Source of the DNA: Isochrysis galbana
Taxonomy: Eukaryota; Haptophyta; Isochrysidales; Isochrysidaceae
Reading direction: 5' to 3'
DNA: 64,000 bases
Assembly (NCBI GenBank): GCA_018136815.1
Contig: CM030938.1
Coordinates: forward strand, 532,128 to 596,127
A program made the position numbers and the translations under genes. Numbering within the stretch: position 1 is the stretch's first letter; the number at the start of each line of letters is the position of its first letter. Below the pieces are notes generated by a model. That model worked only from the letters and a program-made list of their open reading frames with translations. It made no database searches and was not told the origin of the DNA. This document shows, in pieces, positions 1 through 10,261 of this stretch.

Positions 1-294
1 GAGCTCCAGCATGAGTGATGCCGCAGGGGCAGAGGGCCAGGACACCACTGCCAAGGCTTTGACCGCGGGAGCCGCGCCCCCCGCGCGCGCTGGGCACGCT
101 GGACCAGATACGGGGGCGGCGCCGGGGGCGGCGGTGAGCGCGCTCGACAGTGCCTCGGAGGTCCTTCGAGAGGGAGGAGGGCCAGGAGAGGGGCGGGCGG
201 CGCGGCGCGCGCGTCGGGAGAGCGGCCCCTCATCATACACCCGCGGTAGTCGCGCGCCACCGTCGGTGGATACGAAGCAGAAGAGCAGAAGACC

Positions 295-666
295 TTGCAT
301 GCCATCTGCTGTTGGTACCACCCGGACGCGGATCATTCCACGCTCAAGACGAAGCAGCAATGGGCTGCGGAGTTTGGCGTGGACAAACGATGCTTCGCGT
401 ACTGGGAGGAACGCCTAGGCGAGGAGATGCTTGATCGCATCTGCCGAGGCGTGCTCCCCCTGCCACAGGGGCCTCCAGGGCCAGATGGCGAGCCGCGCAC
501 CTACGCGAAGGCGGTGGTAGTGGCGGATACGGCGGACAGCGAGGGAGCAAGCCTCGGGAGCTTGCATGGATACGACTTAGATGAACTTCTAAAGTCGTTG
601 AACGTGTCGGTGACTCCCGGCCCTATGGCGGGAAGGGAACGCGTGGATTGTACCGAGAGGGGGTGA
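295..666 (+). CDS. Unrecognised ORF, probably a remnant
   Basis: An open frame of about 123 codons with balanced composition, unlike the low-complexity frames around it. It includes a stretch that reads like ordinary protein (WAAEFGVDKRCFAYWEERL near residues 24-42). It also contains a short acidic region followed by GSLHGYDLDELL. I do not recognise the family. Downstream to about 970 other frames carry similar-looking sequence, so the reading frame may continue with frameshifts, which would suit a decayed mobile-element gene better than an intact host gene. The true start is uncertain because the frame is open upstream of the first ATG. Nothing else can be supported in bases 1-294. Confidence 0.3.
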   Translation: MHAICCWYHPDADHSTLKTKQQWAAEFGVDKRCFAYWEERLGEEMLDRICRGVLPLPQGPPGPDGEPRTYAKAVVVADTADSEGASLGSLHGYDLDELLKSLNVSVTPGPMAGRERVDCTERG

Positions 667-1129
667 AGTGGGCTGCGAGCGAGAGCTGTTGCGAAGGAAG
701 CTGCCTAAGGATGTCGGCGTGCTTCGCAAGTGCTTGGTGCGATCGGGCTCTCTATCTCCTCCTGGCCACTGAACACAGCGGCCGTGCAAGCCAACGCGAA
801 AGCCGAGGTGGAAGGATCAACTGACCCCGCTTCCTTCGTCGTGAGCCCTGCTGCAGCAGGTAGACAGGCTTTCCTTCCTGACGAGGCACGGAACCGGCTT
901 TACCTTTGGGCAGCTGCGTTGCGGGCAATGGGCGTGCAAGTCGCGTTCCGTCAAAAGAGGACCAGGTGATAATTTTTTTTCGCTCAGAACGCTTGTTTTC
1001 TTTTTAGGTAGGAATGTCTAACATAATTCCTCCAATTTATTATTAAGATGAGTACAAAAGCAAATCACGACATCACGACACGTCAATAGCAACTTCCCCT
1101 CCCCCCCCCACACACATAGTAACCCCCAG

Positions 1130-1586
1130 CTACGCAGGCTGAGTTTTCATCTTTTTCGTCTTTTTCTCACACCCCTCATCCTCGATCCTATTGTCGATGT
1201 CTTGACAGGCGACGATGTCGCTCGGTTGATCTTGGGTGGCGAGGTCCGTGATGCGTGCGAGGACGGCCTTCTTGTTCTCCATGTAGAGTTTGCCAGCTGC
1301 TTGGCGCACTTGCACCATGGGATTCGTTTCAGCGTACGCGATCGCCGTGATGTGTGATGTATTCCATGCAGAGGTACGCGACGGCGGCCTCGTCTCCAAT
1401 GTAGTTGGTCTTTGGGATCTTGTCGTACTCGTCGGAGTAGTCGCCGACGAGCATGAGCTTTGCCTTGCACCAACGGCCCATGTATGGCTCGATGAGTGCC
1501 CACATCGATGGGTAGCGTTCCTTGGCCAGATCCACGCGAAAGTCTCCACATCCACAGCCCATGCCAGAAGCTGTGACGAGCAGCAT
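1130..1586 (-). pseudogene. Small secreted-type protein gene broken by a 7-bp tandem duplication
   Basis: Reading from an ATG at 1586, the first part begins with a short hydrophobic leader (MLLVTASGMGCG), then an ordinary protein segment of about 75 residues containing ERYPSMWALIEPYMGRW. The frame stops at 1329. A second frame then carries on with YAETNPMVQVRQAAGKLY and ends in a Lys-rich tail at 1130. The switch falls at 1347-1360, where the plus-strand heptamer GTGATGT is repeated exactly twice. Removing one copy would join the two frames, so a recent 7-bp duplication, or an assembly error, is the simplest reading. The leader suggests secretion, with several Cys. The family is not recognised. 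It lies 0.66 kb downstream of the membrane-protein gene on the same strand. Confidence 0.5.
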
Positions 1587-1606
1587 CGCCAGGATGGCGC
1601 CGGTAG

Positions 1607-1629
1607 CCCAGAATCTTCAGATGTTTTTT
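1607..1629 (+). repeat. Short dispersed motif, copy 1
   Basis: The core CCCAGAATCTTCAGATGT followed by a T run recurs at 19226-19252, 34351-34373 (one mismatch) and 47546-47570. In the 19 kb and 34 kb copies it is the 3' end of a SINE-like repeat of about 210 bp. Here only the terminal core is present, about 20 bp upstream of the ATG of the broken gene at 1586. Confidence 0.6.
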
Positions 1630-2250
1630 CATGAACACTGACACTGAGTTGTATAAGCACAAGCTTAAGTAATATTAACATTTGCTGGATGCGCCCCGTG
1701 TGCGCGACTATGTGGCAGCAACCCTATAACAAGTGGAACGCACAAAAATACATTAGACGTGAACGTCCCACGCGACAACTTTTCCGCTCTCGAGACTCAG
1801 TCCTACAGATATTGGAGGGACCCCATCACCCAGCGCGGGGTAGGGAGTTGCTTCGGCCCTCTCAAGAGGAATGCGCAAAACATCTCCAATGAATACATAG
1901 ACACCGCTTTGTGCTTGCGCGTAATGCTTCACGTTGGCACAGGTGGGCGGCCGAGATGGTAATCGTGCCGCTTGTGGTAGACATGGGTGTTTATCTTGCT
2001 CTCACAAGTTGTACAATATTTTCCCGCGAGAGAGGTCGGATTATGGCATCAGAAAATTGTGGAGCTCCGCCAGACGCCCGCCGACGCTCGTTATTTGGAT
2101 CCAACGGGCACGCCTTGCCGCGACACCCTTCTCCCAAGGGCCAGGCCGATCCTCCGTGCGGCCTCATCCTTGGCCAAGGGTAAGCTCACGATCTGATCAC
2201 TCCCACCTCTCAAGTAGACCTGGGAGCAACGAGCTTACATCCACATCCGC

Positions 2251-4629
2251 TCAGGTGCCAGTGTGATGAGGGGAGCCCACCTCCGACTGCCTATCCAAGA
2301 TCGATTCCGTTTCTGTGTGCAATTCAACCTCACCCTGCACACACTCGTCGAGCTCGACAGCTGCCCGTTCATCCGTTGGCACCAGTGCGAGCAGCTCAGG
2401 CACGGCGACGGGCGATGAGCGCTCCTCGTGAATCTGGACATTCTCCGAGGTGAGTTGACCCCACGATGCTGCGGGTGAGAGTCCGTCCGCGCCCGCTTGT
2501 GCGCTCCATGAGGAGCTGCTGCTACCTTCGCGCGAGCGGCTGCAGGCGAGCGCTACTTCCTCCGCAATGACGAGGTCAATCTCTCGCAGCATTGCCGAGA
2601 GGAGCCGCGTCGGCGAGGCTTGCTCCGCGAGCCTCGGCAAGAGCTTCCGCGCGACGTGCACGAAGCGGCGAGGGGTCGAGGAGAGCGCTGCCATCACGGG
2701 AAGATTGGAGCGCAGCGAGCGGAGGGAGGCAGCTATCTCTGCAGAAGCCTCCGACACGTGCGACATGTGGGAGCGGTGTGATCTGCCGCTTGCAGAGCCG
2801 ATGCCGATGGAACGCACGCCAGCGTAGCGGTGTGTGCTTGGTGGCGTGGAGAGGCGTGCCAGCTTGGCACGTTCCCGGAGAAGCCTCAGCTCCAGTGCGT
2901 GAACGGTTTTAGTCGCTGCCACTGACTGGCTGGCCGAGCCGCGCACCTTATTTTCCGCCTCGATGCATGCAGCGGCAAGCAACCACGAGTGGAATGCGCG
3001 GTGCATCTCCCAGGCGTCGCTGACGCGCTCCGTCGCTACAAGAGCGAAACGAAAGTCGGAGCAGACTGGAAGTGCAAGCTTTGTGGTAGGGGGAACGGAG
3101 AGCTCAGTTACGGTGGCGATCGACGTCCCGTGATGGATGGTGGGATACTGGGTTGTCCTGGACTCGGCCTGGTGTGTGAGTAAAGCGGCGGTACGACCGC
3201 CTGGGTGGCCTGTGTCGGATGGGTGAAGGAGTTCGTGCTTCAGGCTCTCTAGCTCATGCGCGCCGACGGCATGAGGGAAGAGGCCCGCGTCGCTTGGAAC
3301 TGATTCGCCGTCGAACGATGAGTCGTACACGTCATCTGATGGTGTGTTCAGGCTGTTAATGCGTTCGCGCCGAGGGCTATGCATTTCCGCCTTTGTGCCC
3401 ACGGCCACACATGAGGGCGAGCTATGCGGCGCCCCTGTCCACGAGTGCGGTGGTGAGTTTGGCGACAACGAATCGTCGAAACTCGCAGTGCGCACGACAC
3501 CGCTTGCACGGCCTGCACGCTGAGCATCCCTCGAATGCTCCGGCTGGTGCTGGCGGCGAAAGAGTCTGGGCAAGCACCACAGCAAGAGGAAGAACGCAAG
3601 AGGCGCCATCAGCAGGAAGGACGTACTTGGCTGGAGCGCGACGGAAGCATCAATGGTCACATTAGTGAGATCCGGTACCGCCAAGTCTCGGATGCGCGCC
3701 AGCTCCGGCGGCAACGGGAGGGAGCGCAGCGAGACGCTGACGGTGCGTGCAGAGGAGTCGCCAAACTTGATGGCGCTGACGACGAGCGAGGCGGCAGTGT
3801 CAGCGATGCTGTCCACACCAAAGGTTGCAAGAGATATGCTCGTCGACGGGACGCACATAGGAGAGGTCGTCTCAATCGCGAGCTTCGTCAAGTTGATCAC
3901 TGCACCATCGAGTGCGCTCTGCGTGCGTGTCGAGCAGAGACTTACTGTGGCGTTGAGCCGAGCGATGGCTTGCCGAGAGGCTGCAAGCTGCGCTGCCAGC
4001 AGGCGCGCCCGCTCTTGTGATGCGCGAAGGGTAGCCTCTGTCTCCTCCATTCGCTCCAGGCGTAGCCGCTCTGCTTCGAGTTCATCCTTGCAATGTGCGA
4101 CCATCGCCATGGCCGAGGCAAGCTCTTCCTCCACTTGGCTGAGCGCAGGCACCCCGTCACGGAGGGCGCCGCCATTGAGCTCACTATCGTTGATGGGAGT
4201 CGTCGAATGCGCGGCAGCGGCCGTCTCCTCTTTGACTGGTGGGGCGGGCGGGCTAGTCTTGGCGTACTTCAGGTGCTCGTCCGGCATCAAATCCCTCGGC
4301 GCACTCATGGAAAGGGCGCCTTCCCCCTCTTCGGCTGCTTGCTCCTCTCCAGCACGTTGGAGCTGCGCTTGCAGCCATGCGAGTTCTGCGGCGTGCAGCG
4401 AGGCTGCGGCGGCTGCAGCGGCCCCTGCAGCCTTTCTCGCCGCGCTCAGCTCGTGCTCCGCCCGCGCCAATCTCTCACAGCTGCAACCCTGCTGCTGGGA
4501 ATCACAGAGAGAGGCGGCAAGCGCCCGTCGGAGGCGGGCGGCTCTCGAGCGCAGTTGCGGCCCGAGCAGCTCGAGCGCGTGCTTGGCGTGGAGGACAGCG
4601 GCGTGGAGAAGGAGCTGAGAGAGCACCAT
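2251..4629 (-). CDS. Coiled-coil, single-pass membrane protein of unknown function
   Basis: An uninterrupted 792-codon frame starting at the ATG at 4629. The longer upstream frame is pure Gly/Glu/Arg/Pro low complexity and is not believable protein, so I use this ATG. The N-terminus is hydrophobic and helical (MVLSQLLLHAAVLHAKHALELLG). Ala/Leu/Glu-rich heptad-like segments follow, with likely coiled coils at about residues 30-110 and 170-240. One clear membrane segment (SFLLMAPLAFFLLLWCL) near residue 370 is followed at once by basic residues, so the C-terminal half is probably cytosolic. That half is Ser-rich with RRER and SPR motifs that could be phosphorylated, and has scattered helices. 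No catalytic motif was seen and the family is not recognised. No intron is evident. A G-rich then C-rich tract precedes the start. Confidence 0.7.
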   Translation of the reverse strand: MVLSQLLLHAAVLHAKHALELLGPQLRSRAARLRRALAASLCDSQQQGCSCERLARAEHELSAARKAAGAAAAAAASLHAAELAWLQAQLQRAGEEQAAEEGEGALSMSAPRDLMPDEHLKYAKTSPPAPPVKEETAAAAHSTTPINDSELNGGALRDGVPALSQVEEELASAMAMVAHCKDELEAERLRLERMEETEATLRASQERARLLAAQLAASRQAIARLNATVSLCSTRTQSALDGAVINLTKLAIETTSPMCVPSTSISLATFGVDSIADTAASLVVSAIKFGDSSARTVSVSLRSLPLPPELARIRDLAVPDLTNVTIDASVALQPSTSFLLMAPLAFFLLLWCLPRLFRRQHQPEHSRDAQRAGRASGVVRTASFDDSLSPNSPPHSWTGAPHSSPSCVAVGTKAEMHSPRRERINSLNTPSDDVYDSSFDGESVPSDAGLFPHAVGAHELESLKHELLHPSDTGHPGGRTAALLTHQAESRTTQYPTIHHGTSIATVTELSVPPTTKLALPVCSDFRFALVATERVSDAWEMHRAFHSWLLAAACIEAENKVRGSASQSVAATKTVHALELRLLRERAKLARLSTPPSTHRYAGVRSIGIGSASGRSHRSHMSHVSEASAEIAASLRSLRSNLPVMAALSSTPRRFVHVARKLLPRLAEQASPTRLLSAMLREIDLVIAEEVALACSRSREGSSSSSWSAQAGADGLSPAASWGQLTSENVQIHEERSSPVAVPELLALVPTDERAAVELDECVQGEVELHTETESILDRQSEVGSPHHTGT

Positions 4630-5110
4630 CGGCCGCAAAGGGTGGTGGGGATACGTTCCAGCAGAAAAGGGAGGGGAAGGCGTGAGAGGGGAGAGGAAGG
4701 TGGCGTGTGTGTGTGTGTGTGTAAGGATGGGCAGGGGCGGGGGGGGGGGGGGACACGAGGGAGAGGGAGAGGGCGAGAGGGCGAGAGGGGGAGGGGGAGT
4801 GGGAGAGGGGGAGAGGGGGGGGCACTTGGCGCGGAGGAGGGCGGGGACTCCCCTCCCCCCCTGTCTCTCTCTCCCCCCCCGCCCCCTCCCTTCCCCCCTC
4901 CCCCCCCCTTTTCTCTCTCTCCCCCCTTCCCCCTCCCCTCCCCCCCCCCCCCCCCCATCTCTCTCCCTCCCACACGCCCTCCTCCCCTCTTCCCCCCGTC
5001 TCATCTCCCCCCCCCCCCTCCCCCCTCCCCCCACTCTCTCCTCGTCCCCTGTCTGCTCTTTCGCCTCTCCTTTCCCCTTCTCCTCTCCTAGACACTCCAA
5101 CATAGTAGGA
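4630..5110 (-). promoter_or_regulatory. Upstream G-run/C-run region of the membrane-protein gene
   Basis: Immediately upstream of the ATG at 4629, read on the minus strand, comes a G/A-rich block (plus-strand C/T at about 4850-5060) and then a C/T-rich block (plus-strand G/A at about 4730-4850). There is also a (TG)n run near 4702-4722. All frames here give low-complexity protein and are rejected as coding. The same paired layout occurs upstream of several other genes in the window. A regulatory or promoter role is inferred. Confidence 0.4.
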
Positions 5111-5479
5111 GTACATTCTATTTCTAAATCTTATGCTTCTTGAGAATCATGAGGCGAGAGAGAGCGAGCGAGAGAGAGACATATAGCAGCGCGGCCTCTC
5201 TTCCATATGATAGAATGTGGTGCAATAATAGTGTCCCCCAGCCTCCCCTCCCCCTCCTCTTCTTCTCCACCCTCGTCGCCCTCGATCCCAAATCGCTTAG
5301 AAGCAACGGTTTCGTTTATATCTTTCTGGTGGGGCGAAGGAGGAGGACGGGGAGAGAGACTGGGACATGGTGCACCCAACAAAGCCAAGGCGCCCCCCCT
5401 CCAGATCCAGATTCCCTCTCTTCCCCCCCTCCCTCTCTCCTTTCAGAATCTCTCGTCTTCATCAACGAAAAAAAAAACC
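5111..5479. other. Intergenic, low complexity, no gene seen
   Basis: Contains a (GA)-rich patch at about 5155-5180 and C/T-rich stretches. Short frames exist on both strands but have no protein-like composition. Confidence 0.4.
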
Positions 5480-6012
5480 TTCTAATATTCTTACCGCACT
5501 CGCGGCGAATGGAACCACTACCTACTACTGTACACGTAGCACGTAGCATACTTTCTGCACCCCCACTCCCCCGGCCCTTCTCCCCCCGCCATAAGGCGGC
5601 TCCCCCCGTGCACTACTAGGGGGATAGGGGTGAAGGGCTTAGATATGGTCCGGTGGCCCGCGCCCCCCCCCGGTGATCTTTCCTCCCCTTCCTCCTGTGT
5701 CTCCGAGTGGGCGGCGGTCTCAGCCCCGACTTATCCTGTAAACAGGTGCGGGACTTACCAATTTTTCGGTGAGCGGAGCTCTCGCTCCGCCCACCCCCTT
5801 CTCCGCGCTCTCTCTCCCCTCTCCTGCGGCACGCGCGATGGCGCGCCTGCGGCAGGCCTGCAGCTGCCCTCTGGCGGCCCCTGGAGGCTCCTGGAGGCCA
5901 GCTCAGGGGGCAGAGGAGGCTGGGGCTGGGCCCTGGCCTCCCCTGCCTCTCCCTCGCTGGCGCTCCTGGGCCTCAGGGGCCCCCACTCTGCACCTGTCTG
6001 CCTGTCGACCAG
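5480..6012 (-). repeat. Copy of the short leader-family element, 5' end missing
   Basis: Read on the minus strand, this matches the element at 32590-33240. The shared parts are the segment with GTCGACAGGCAGACAGG, a Gly/Arg-coding region, the ACCGGACCATATCTAAGCCC segment and the 3' part ending with GTGGTTCCATTCGCCGCGAG. It has an extra insert of about 130 bp near 5665-5790. The 5' double-hairpin leader seen in the other copies is absent; a GGTCAAA-type repeat abuts this end instead. Confidence 0.55.
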
Positions 6013-6013
6013 G

Positions 6014-6077
6014 TAGGGCGGTCAAACACGGCTTTTTAAGTACTAATATGGGGGGGGGTCGACATTTTTGACCGTGA
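6014..6077 (+). repeat. GGTCAAA repeat, short copy
   Basis: A short segment that begins GGGCGGTCAAA and ends TTTTTGACCG, so its ends are inverted repeats. The same layout occurs at 18954-19028 and, inverted, near 47475-47540. It may be a small inverted-repeat element or the end of a longer repeat family. Confidence 0.5.
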
Positions 6078-6448
6078 GCGGAAAGCCCTGGCGAAAGCGA
6101 CTCGGAGGGTCTCCCCGCCTTTTCAGAATCCTCGTCCGAAAAGACGGTTGTCGAATCAAGCCGAAGCTTGATCGTGGGGCAAGTCTCAGTGGGGCTAGGG
6201 CATGAAGTGAAGAGAAGTCTTGAGAGAGGGGGGAAAGGGCGCGCTACATCACGACGACGGCCCACGAGACACCACCCCACATCACTCACTCACCAACAAG
6301 AAAACTCCGAAAACTAACGCAACATCGCACAAACAAATCAATGAAACAAGTAAGGACAAACGAACAACGAACAAATGCGGCGTGCAATGCGGCGGAGCTT
6401 CGAGGCGCAACTCATTGGCAAAAACAAAACTCACTCAATTTTCTCACA

Positions 6449-6510
6449 CACTACACATAGATAGAAGCACCGCATCCGCCTAGAGTATATAAAGTACTCT
6501 GGATGCGACA
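6449..6510. repeat. 62-bp direct repeat, left copy
   Basis: Identical to 9893-9954. The two copies exactly bracket the minus-strand LINE E1, so they are best read as an unusually long target-site duplication. The repeat itself holds nested inverted repeats (GCATCC with GGATGC, AGAGTA with TACTCT) and a TATATAAAG. Confidence 0.75.
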
Positions 6511-6664
6511 CCCCCCGACTTAAGTCGAGCGTCCACGCGAGTCATGGGGTGATCAGGCCCAAAACAAGCATGAACGAACGAACAAAAGTAGCCCGGTCAC
6601 TCACTCATTTTAACCACTATTTCCCACCTCCCCTGGGTGTCCAAGGATTCCTTAGGGTCCCCCC

Positions 6665-8220
6665 CTACCTGCCCCGCCAACTCCCTCCCCCCTCCGAACG
6701 ACCCCCTCCCGCCCCACGAAGGGCAATGGCGTCGGTGAGGGACTCCCCTCCCTTCCCCCGCGCGTGGCGGGCTATTTTGGGAGATTGGGGCGGGCGCTCA
6801 CGGGAGGGAATCAGAGTGGTGAATGTGGGGCGCATCACTATTAGAAACGCGGAGCTTCCGCGACGTCCGATCGCCCGCGATCGGCCGAAGAATGGCCTGG
6901 AGGTGGTGGCCATGCAGAGCCCAGAGCTCTCGCGAGCAGGGTGGGGGGTGACTAGTAGGTCGCACGCTGGTTCTTGAGGGTCGCACACACTCGTACTAAC
7001 CCGTCCTGGCCCCTCGCACCGCAGGAATGCCTCGATTCGATCCGGCCCGACGCCCAGGGCCACGGCCCGATTGACGTCGAGAAGCGCTCGCTTGGACGCC
7101 TGGGGGGACGGTGAGAAAGTACGTCTTTTGTCGATTACTTTGCGATTGAGTTCCGTTAAGGTGTCCGGCCGGGCCGTCCCGGGGGTCGCCGCCATCTGGG
7201 CTTTCCTAGCGTCTGCTACCGCGTCGATTTCCGCTTGCGCGTACCTTTGTCTTCTGCGTAGCTCGACCGCCTTCGCGAGGAGGATCGAAGATACTTTCCT
7301 TTTGGATTCCGTCCAAGTGGATAGCTTGTCCCCGGCGTCCTCTCCCGGATGGACCGGGTATAGTCTCCTCCAGAGGAGGTCGATCATCTCTCGGGTCTCC
7401 GGGTCTTCTAATACCTCCAAAGGTATCTTGGCCTCTATCTCTGTTGCCCTCCGTGGGGGGCAATAGCGAAAGTCGCTACTACCGGGTGGTGGTCCGACGC
7501 CGCTAGGCCCGTGAAAAGCTTAAGATCTATGTATGCCTTGTGCCATCTCCACGTGGAGTAGTATTCCGCGGCGTATACCCGATCTATCCTCGTGTGGGTC
7601 TGATGCCCGCACCTCGTGTATTGGTCCCTAAGGCCCGGATTTACCAGTAATTGGATGTCCGTGAGCCCATGTGTGGCGAGCGCCCTCGCGAGGGCTCTGC
7701 CTCCCGAATTTGCGTAAGGGGTCGCTCCCGCGATGGACCGGGTATCTCTACGTATGCTCTCCACGCAATTGAAGTCGCCCGCTAATATAGTGTGAGAAAG
7801 TATTTCCGGCGTCTCGTGTAGCTTTTTGATGTCTTCTTTTCGCTTATTAGGTTGAGAATTAAGATACACAGAGGAGAAAGCTATCGTTTCATGCCCGATT
7901 TTTGCCTTTACTACTACCAGCCTCCCCGGGATAACTACCGACCAAGATTCTACTACTACGTCGCTTCTGTCTCTTCTAATGGCTATCGCCACTCCGCTTC
8001 CCGGGTCGCCCCTAGTTGCGGGAGTTTGAAACCAGTCCCACCCTAGGGACCGGGCCAAGTTTCGCACCTTCAAGTGCCATCCATCGGAGTAATGATGCAA
8101 TTCTTGCGCATAAAGGATGTGGACTCCTCCTAATCTCGCTTGCGCTAGCGTAGATGCTAATTTATGTTTTGCTCCATTCAAATTGTATGTCGCAATCTTA
8201 AGATCACTATTATTCACCAT
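6665..8220 (-). pseudogene. E1 ORF2: AP-type endonuclease, then frameshift and loss of RT
   Basis: From the ATG at 8220 (overlapping the ORF1 stop by 11 nt) a LINE endonuclease domain reads through with the usual catalytic motifs: YNLNG, QELHH, AGDFN, RIDRVY and SDHHPV. The frame ends at 7435 because a run of 6 G at about 7455-7460 has 7 G in the near-identical copy C. The next frame resumes with EVLEDPETREMI. From about 7104 downstream the sequence no longer matches C. The remaining frame to 6665 shows no recognisable reverse-transcriptase motif. The protein would nick target DNA if repaired, but it is not functional as read. Confidence 0.75.
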
Positions 8221-9866
8221 GACGGTACAGGCAACTTACTCCGTTCACGCAGTACCCTGGATAGGCCTTATTAGGTTTCAGATTGCACTTGACCATACAA
8301 TTTTGTTTACCCGTGGCGGGGTCCTTTACCCAACATCCGGGGATGTCATGGCTGGAAGAGCATTGGACGATTTGTCGCCCCTTCATGCGATTATTTTTGC
8401 ATTCGCCTGCCATGAATCGACGGCACGGTGCCGCCGCTCCAAGACCCATTAGGGCCCTGTAGTCCATGGCGTTGCTTACTTCGCGTTGGCGTTTGCGCTG
8501 CTCCGCTTTCGCCTTGTCTTGTTCGCACGTGCATTGGCGAAAGCTGACTTGGTTCTTGCGTAGATATGAGATAGCCCAGGGCTTATCGTATCCTTTGCAC
8601 CCGCCCGGGGCGCCGTGTATGGCAATGTCGCCGTCCGGTGTTACGCATTCCACCGATGAGCGGACCGCGTAGTCCAAGTTGAAGTTTTCCCCGTCATCGA
8701 GGGTCACGTGGAAGGTTCGGGGAAAGCGATGGCCCAGGGCGGTGGTGTCTGTGTATACGTAGAAGTGCCAAATTGGACGTTTACCGGCTTCTACCTTAGT
8801 GATCCCTTCGAGCGTGGTCTTGACTCGCTGTTGATTGCCCCTAAGGACATGGAAGCCTTCACGCTCCAATGCACTGGCCAGATGCCGAGTTTTAGTTTTG
8901 TATGCCTTAATCGGATCGAATATGCGAAACACGATGTAGGTGGCGACCTCTTTGAGAGAGGACCTGATAGCGCTAGATTTGCGGGGAGCTGAGTCGGCTA
9001 TCGTGCCATAGGTGACTCCAAACTCATGCGGGACTCCCGAGAGTACCGTTTGAAGTTTGTCGCCATAAGCGGCCTTGAATTGGTCGTGAGCATCGTCGTC
9101 GACGTAGAAAATCCATGGGCCCTTTCGGCCCTTGTCCATCCCATCTGGCGTGGCATCTAGGCCCTCTAGCCTAGAGAGAAGAAACTTCATGAACGTGGCT
9201 ACATCCTCACTTTTAATGTCCTTTTTGTCTTCAGCTAGTTGCGCTAGCTGAATGAAAAAGGGTGTGTCTTCGGGTTCCTCTTCTTCATCCATTGGAGGGG
9301 GAGCGAGTTGGGTGGTGTTGGTGGGAGTCCCTTTGGGATCCGACTGTGGGTCGGCCCGCTTGCGCGACAGCTGTTGCGGTTGTTGTTGGGCTGGCTGCTT
9401 CAGAGCTTGTTGGGCTGGCTCCTTCAGTTTGTTCCCATGCGTGGCTTCTGCATACGACTTGGGCGCATGGGTTGTTTGTTGGTTGGTGGGAGCAAAAGCT
9501 CCAAGGATTGATTGTTGTGTCAAGTGCCCGCCCCCGAGGGGTGCACTGCTGGTAGGAGTTACCACCATGGGGTGGGGTGGCAGCAATGCTGCCACCCACC
9601 ATGGGGAGTCCTTGATTGGGTGGCGAGACGGTGGAGCTGGGCGGCTGAGCCAGTTGCTGGCTCTGTTGCTCTGCAGGGAACAGGGCACGGCCTGTTCCCT
9701 GCTTCTGGGGCTGGTGAGGAGGCGAGGGTGGCGGAGCCATGTCGACGTCGGTGTCTGGCGGGGCAGAGGCCTGCGAGCGCTTTGGCTCCGGCGGTTTGGG
9801 GCGGCCCCGTTGGGGCGTCGTGGCGGCGGGGGGCTGGGAGAGGGGAGCGGTCGGCGCGCGCTCCAT
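8210..9866 (-). pseudogene. E1 ORF1: RNA-binding-type protein with Cys/His C-terminus, one frameshift
   Basis: Starts with the family-typical MERAP at 9866. A Pro/Gln-rich N-terminal third is followed by an acidic patch (DEEEEPED), a globular middle part with RLEGLDATPDG and GPWIFYVDD, and a C-terminus with many Cys and His resembling CCCH-type zinc fingers (CRRFMAGECKNN ... YCVNGVSCLYRH). Relative to copy C a 4-bp insertion near 9571 breaks the frame, so this copy makes only about 100 correct residues. ORF1 proteins of LINEs normally coat the element RNA. Assignment as ORF1 is by position and zinc-finger content, not by a named domain. Confidence 0.7.
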
Positions 9867-9889
9867 CGCTAAAACTATAACAATAGTTT
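9844..9889 (-). promoter_or_regulatory. Double-hairpin leader of E1
   Basis: Hairpin 1 is AAACTAT-TGTT-ATAGTTT (about 9872-9889), then 4 nt, then the ATG at 9866. Hairpin 2 (GGAGCG pairing with CGCTCC) starts at the G of the ATG. Same layout as the other elements of the family. Confidence 0.65.
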
Positions 9890-9892
9890 ATC

Positions 9893-9954
9893 CACTACAC
9901 ATAGATAGAAGCACCGCATCCGCCTAGAGTATATAAAGTACTCTGGATGCGACA
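9893..9954. repeat. 62-bp direct repeat, right copy
   Basis: Perfect match to 6449-6510, on the 5' side of LINE E1. Confidence 0.75.
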
Positions 9955-10000
9955 ACGGTGCGAAGTCCCGTCGGACCCCCCCCCCTTGCACACGCTCTGG

Positions 10001-10100
10001 NNNNNNNNNNNNNNNNNNNNNNNNNNNNNNNNNNNNNNNNNNNNNNNNNNNNNNNNNNNNNNNNNNNNNNNNNNNNNNNNNNNNNNNNNNNNNNNNNNNN
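10001..10100. other. Assembly gap (100 N)
   Basis: Exactly 100 N, the usual placeholder for unknown size. Frames reported through it are artefacts. The flank at 9955-10000 is a C run resembling the repeat near 19340-19375. The flank at 10101-10261 is C-rich with no gene seen. Confidence 0.95.
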
Positions 10101-10261
10101 TCGATAACCATGCTGCCATGGGAGCGGCGGGGCGAGACCATGCCGAGCGCGCGCTCCCGCGCGCGCCCCCCTTCCTTCCCGCCCCCCCCCGTCCCCGGTC
10201 CCCTTTCTTTTCCCGCCCCCCTCCGGTATAGCCCCCTTGTGGCTCCCTTTTACCACCTAAA

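Larger units (their letters stand above)
6511..9892 (-). mobile_element. Non-LTR retrotransposon E1, reverse-transcriptase core deleted
   Basis: The 5' end is at about 9889 with the A/T-rich hairpin, then 4 nt, then the ATG at 9866 and the GC-rich hairpin. ORF1 and the endonuclease part of ORF2 follow. Bases 7105-9889 are almost identical to element C (52750-55532), with a few substitutions, one 4-bp insertion and one 1-bp deletion. At about 7104 the match stops, and roughly 590 bp of unrelated sequence runs to the 3' end at 6511, so the reverse-transcriptase coding region is missing. Part of that 3' segment (6617-6660) recurs at 62483-62520. The element is flanked by a perfect 62-bp direct repeat. 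It cannot make its own reverse transcriptase. Confidence 0.8.

Noticed and set aside
4446-5143. Several overlapping Pro-, Gly- or Arg-rich frames of 150-330 codons
   Set aside because: Produced by homopolymeric G/C and C/T runs; open in many phases at once and without protein-like composition.
6449-9954. 62-bp repeats as LTRs of an LTR retrotransposon
   Set aside because: Far too short, no TG...CA ends or primer-binding site, and the enclosed element encodes a LINE-type endonuclease with an 11-nt ORF overlap.
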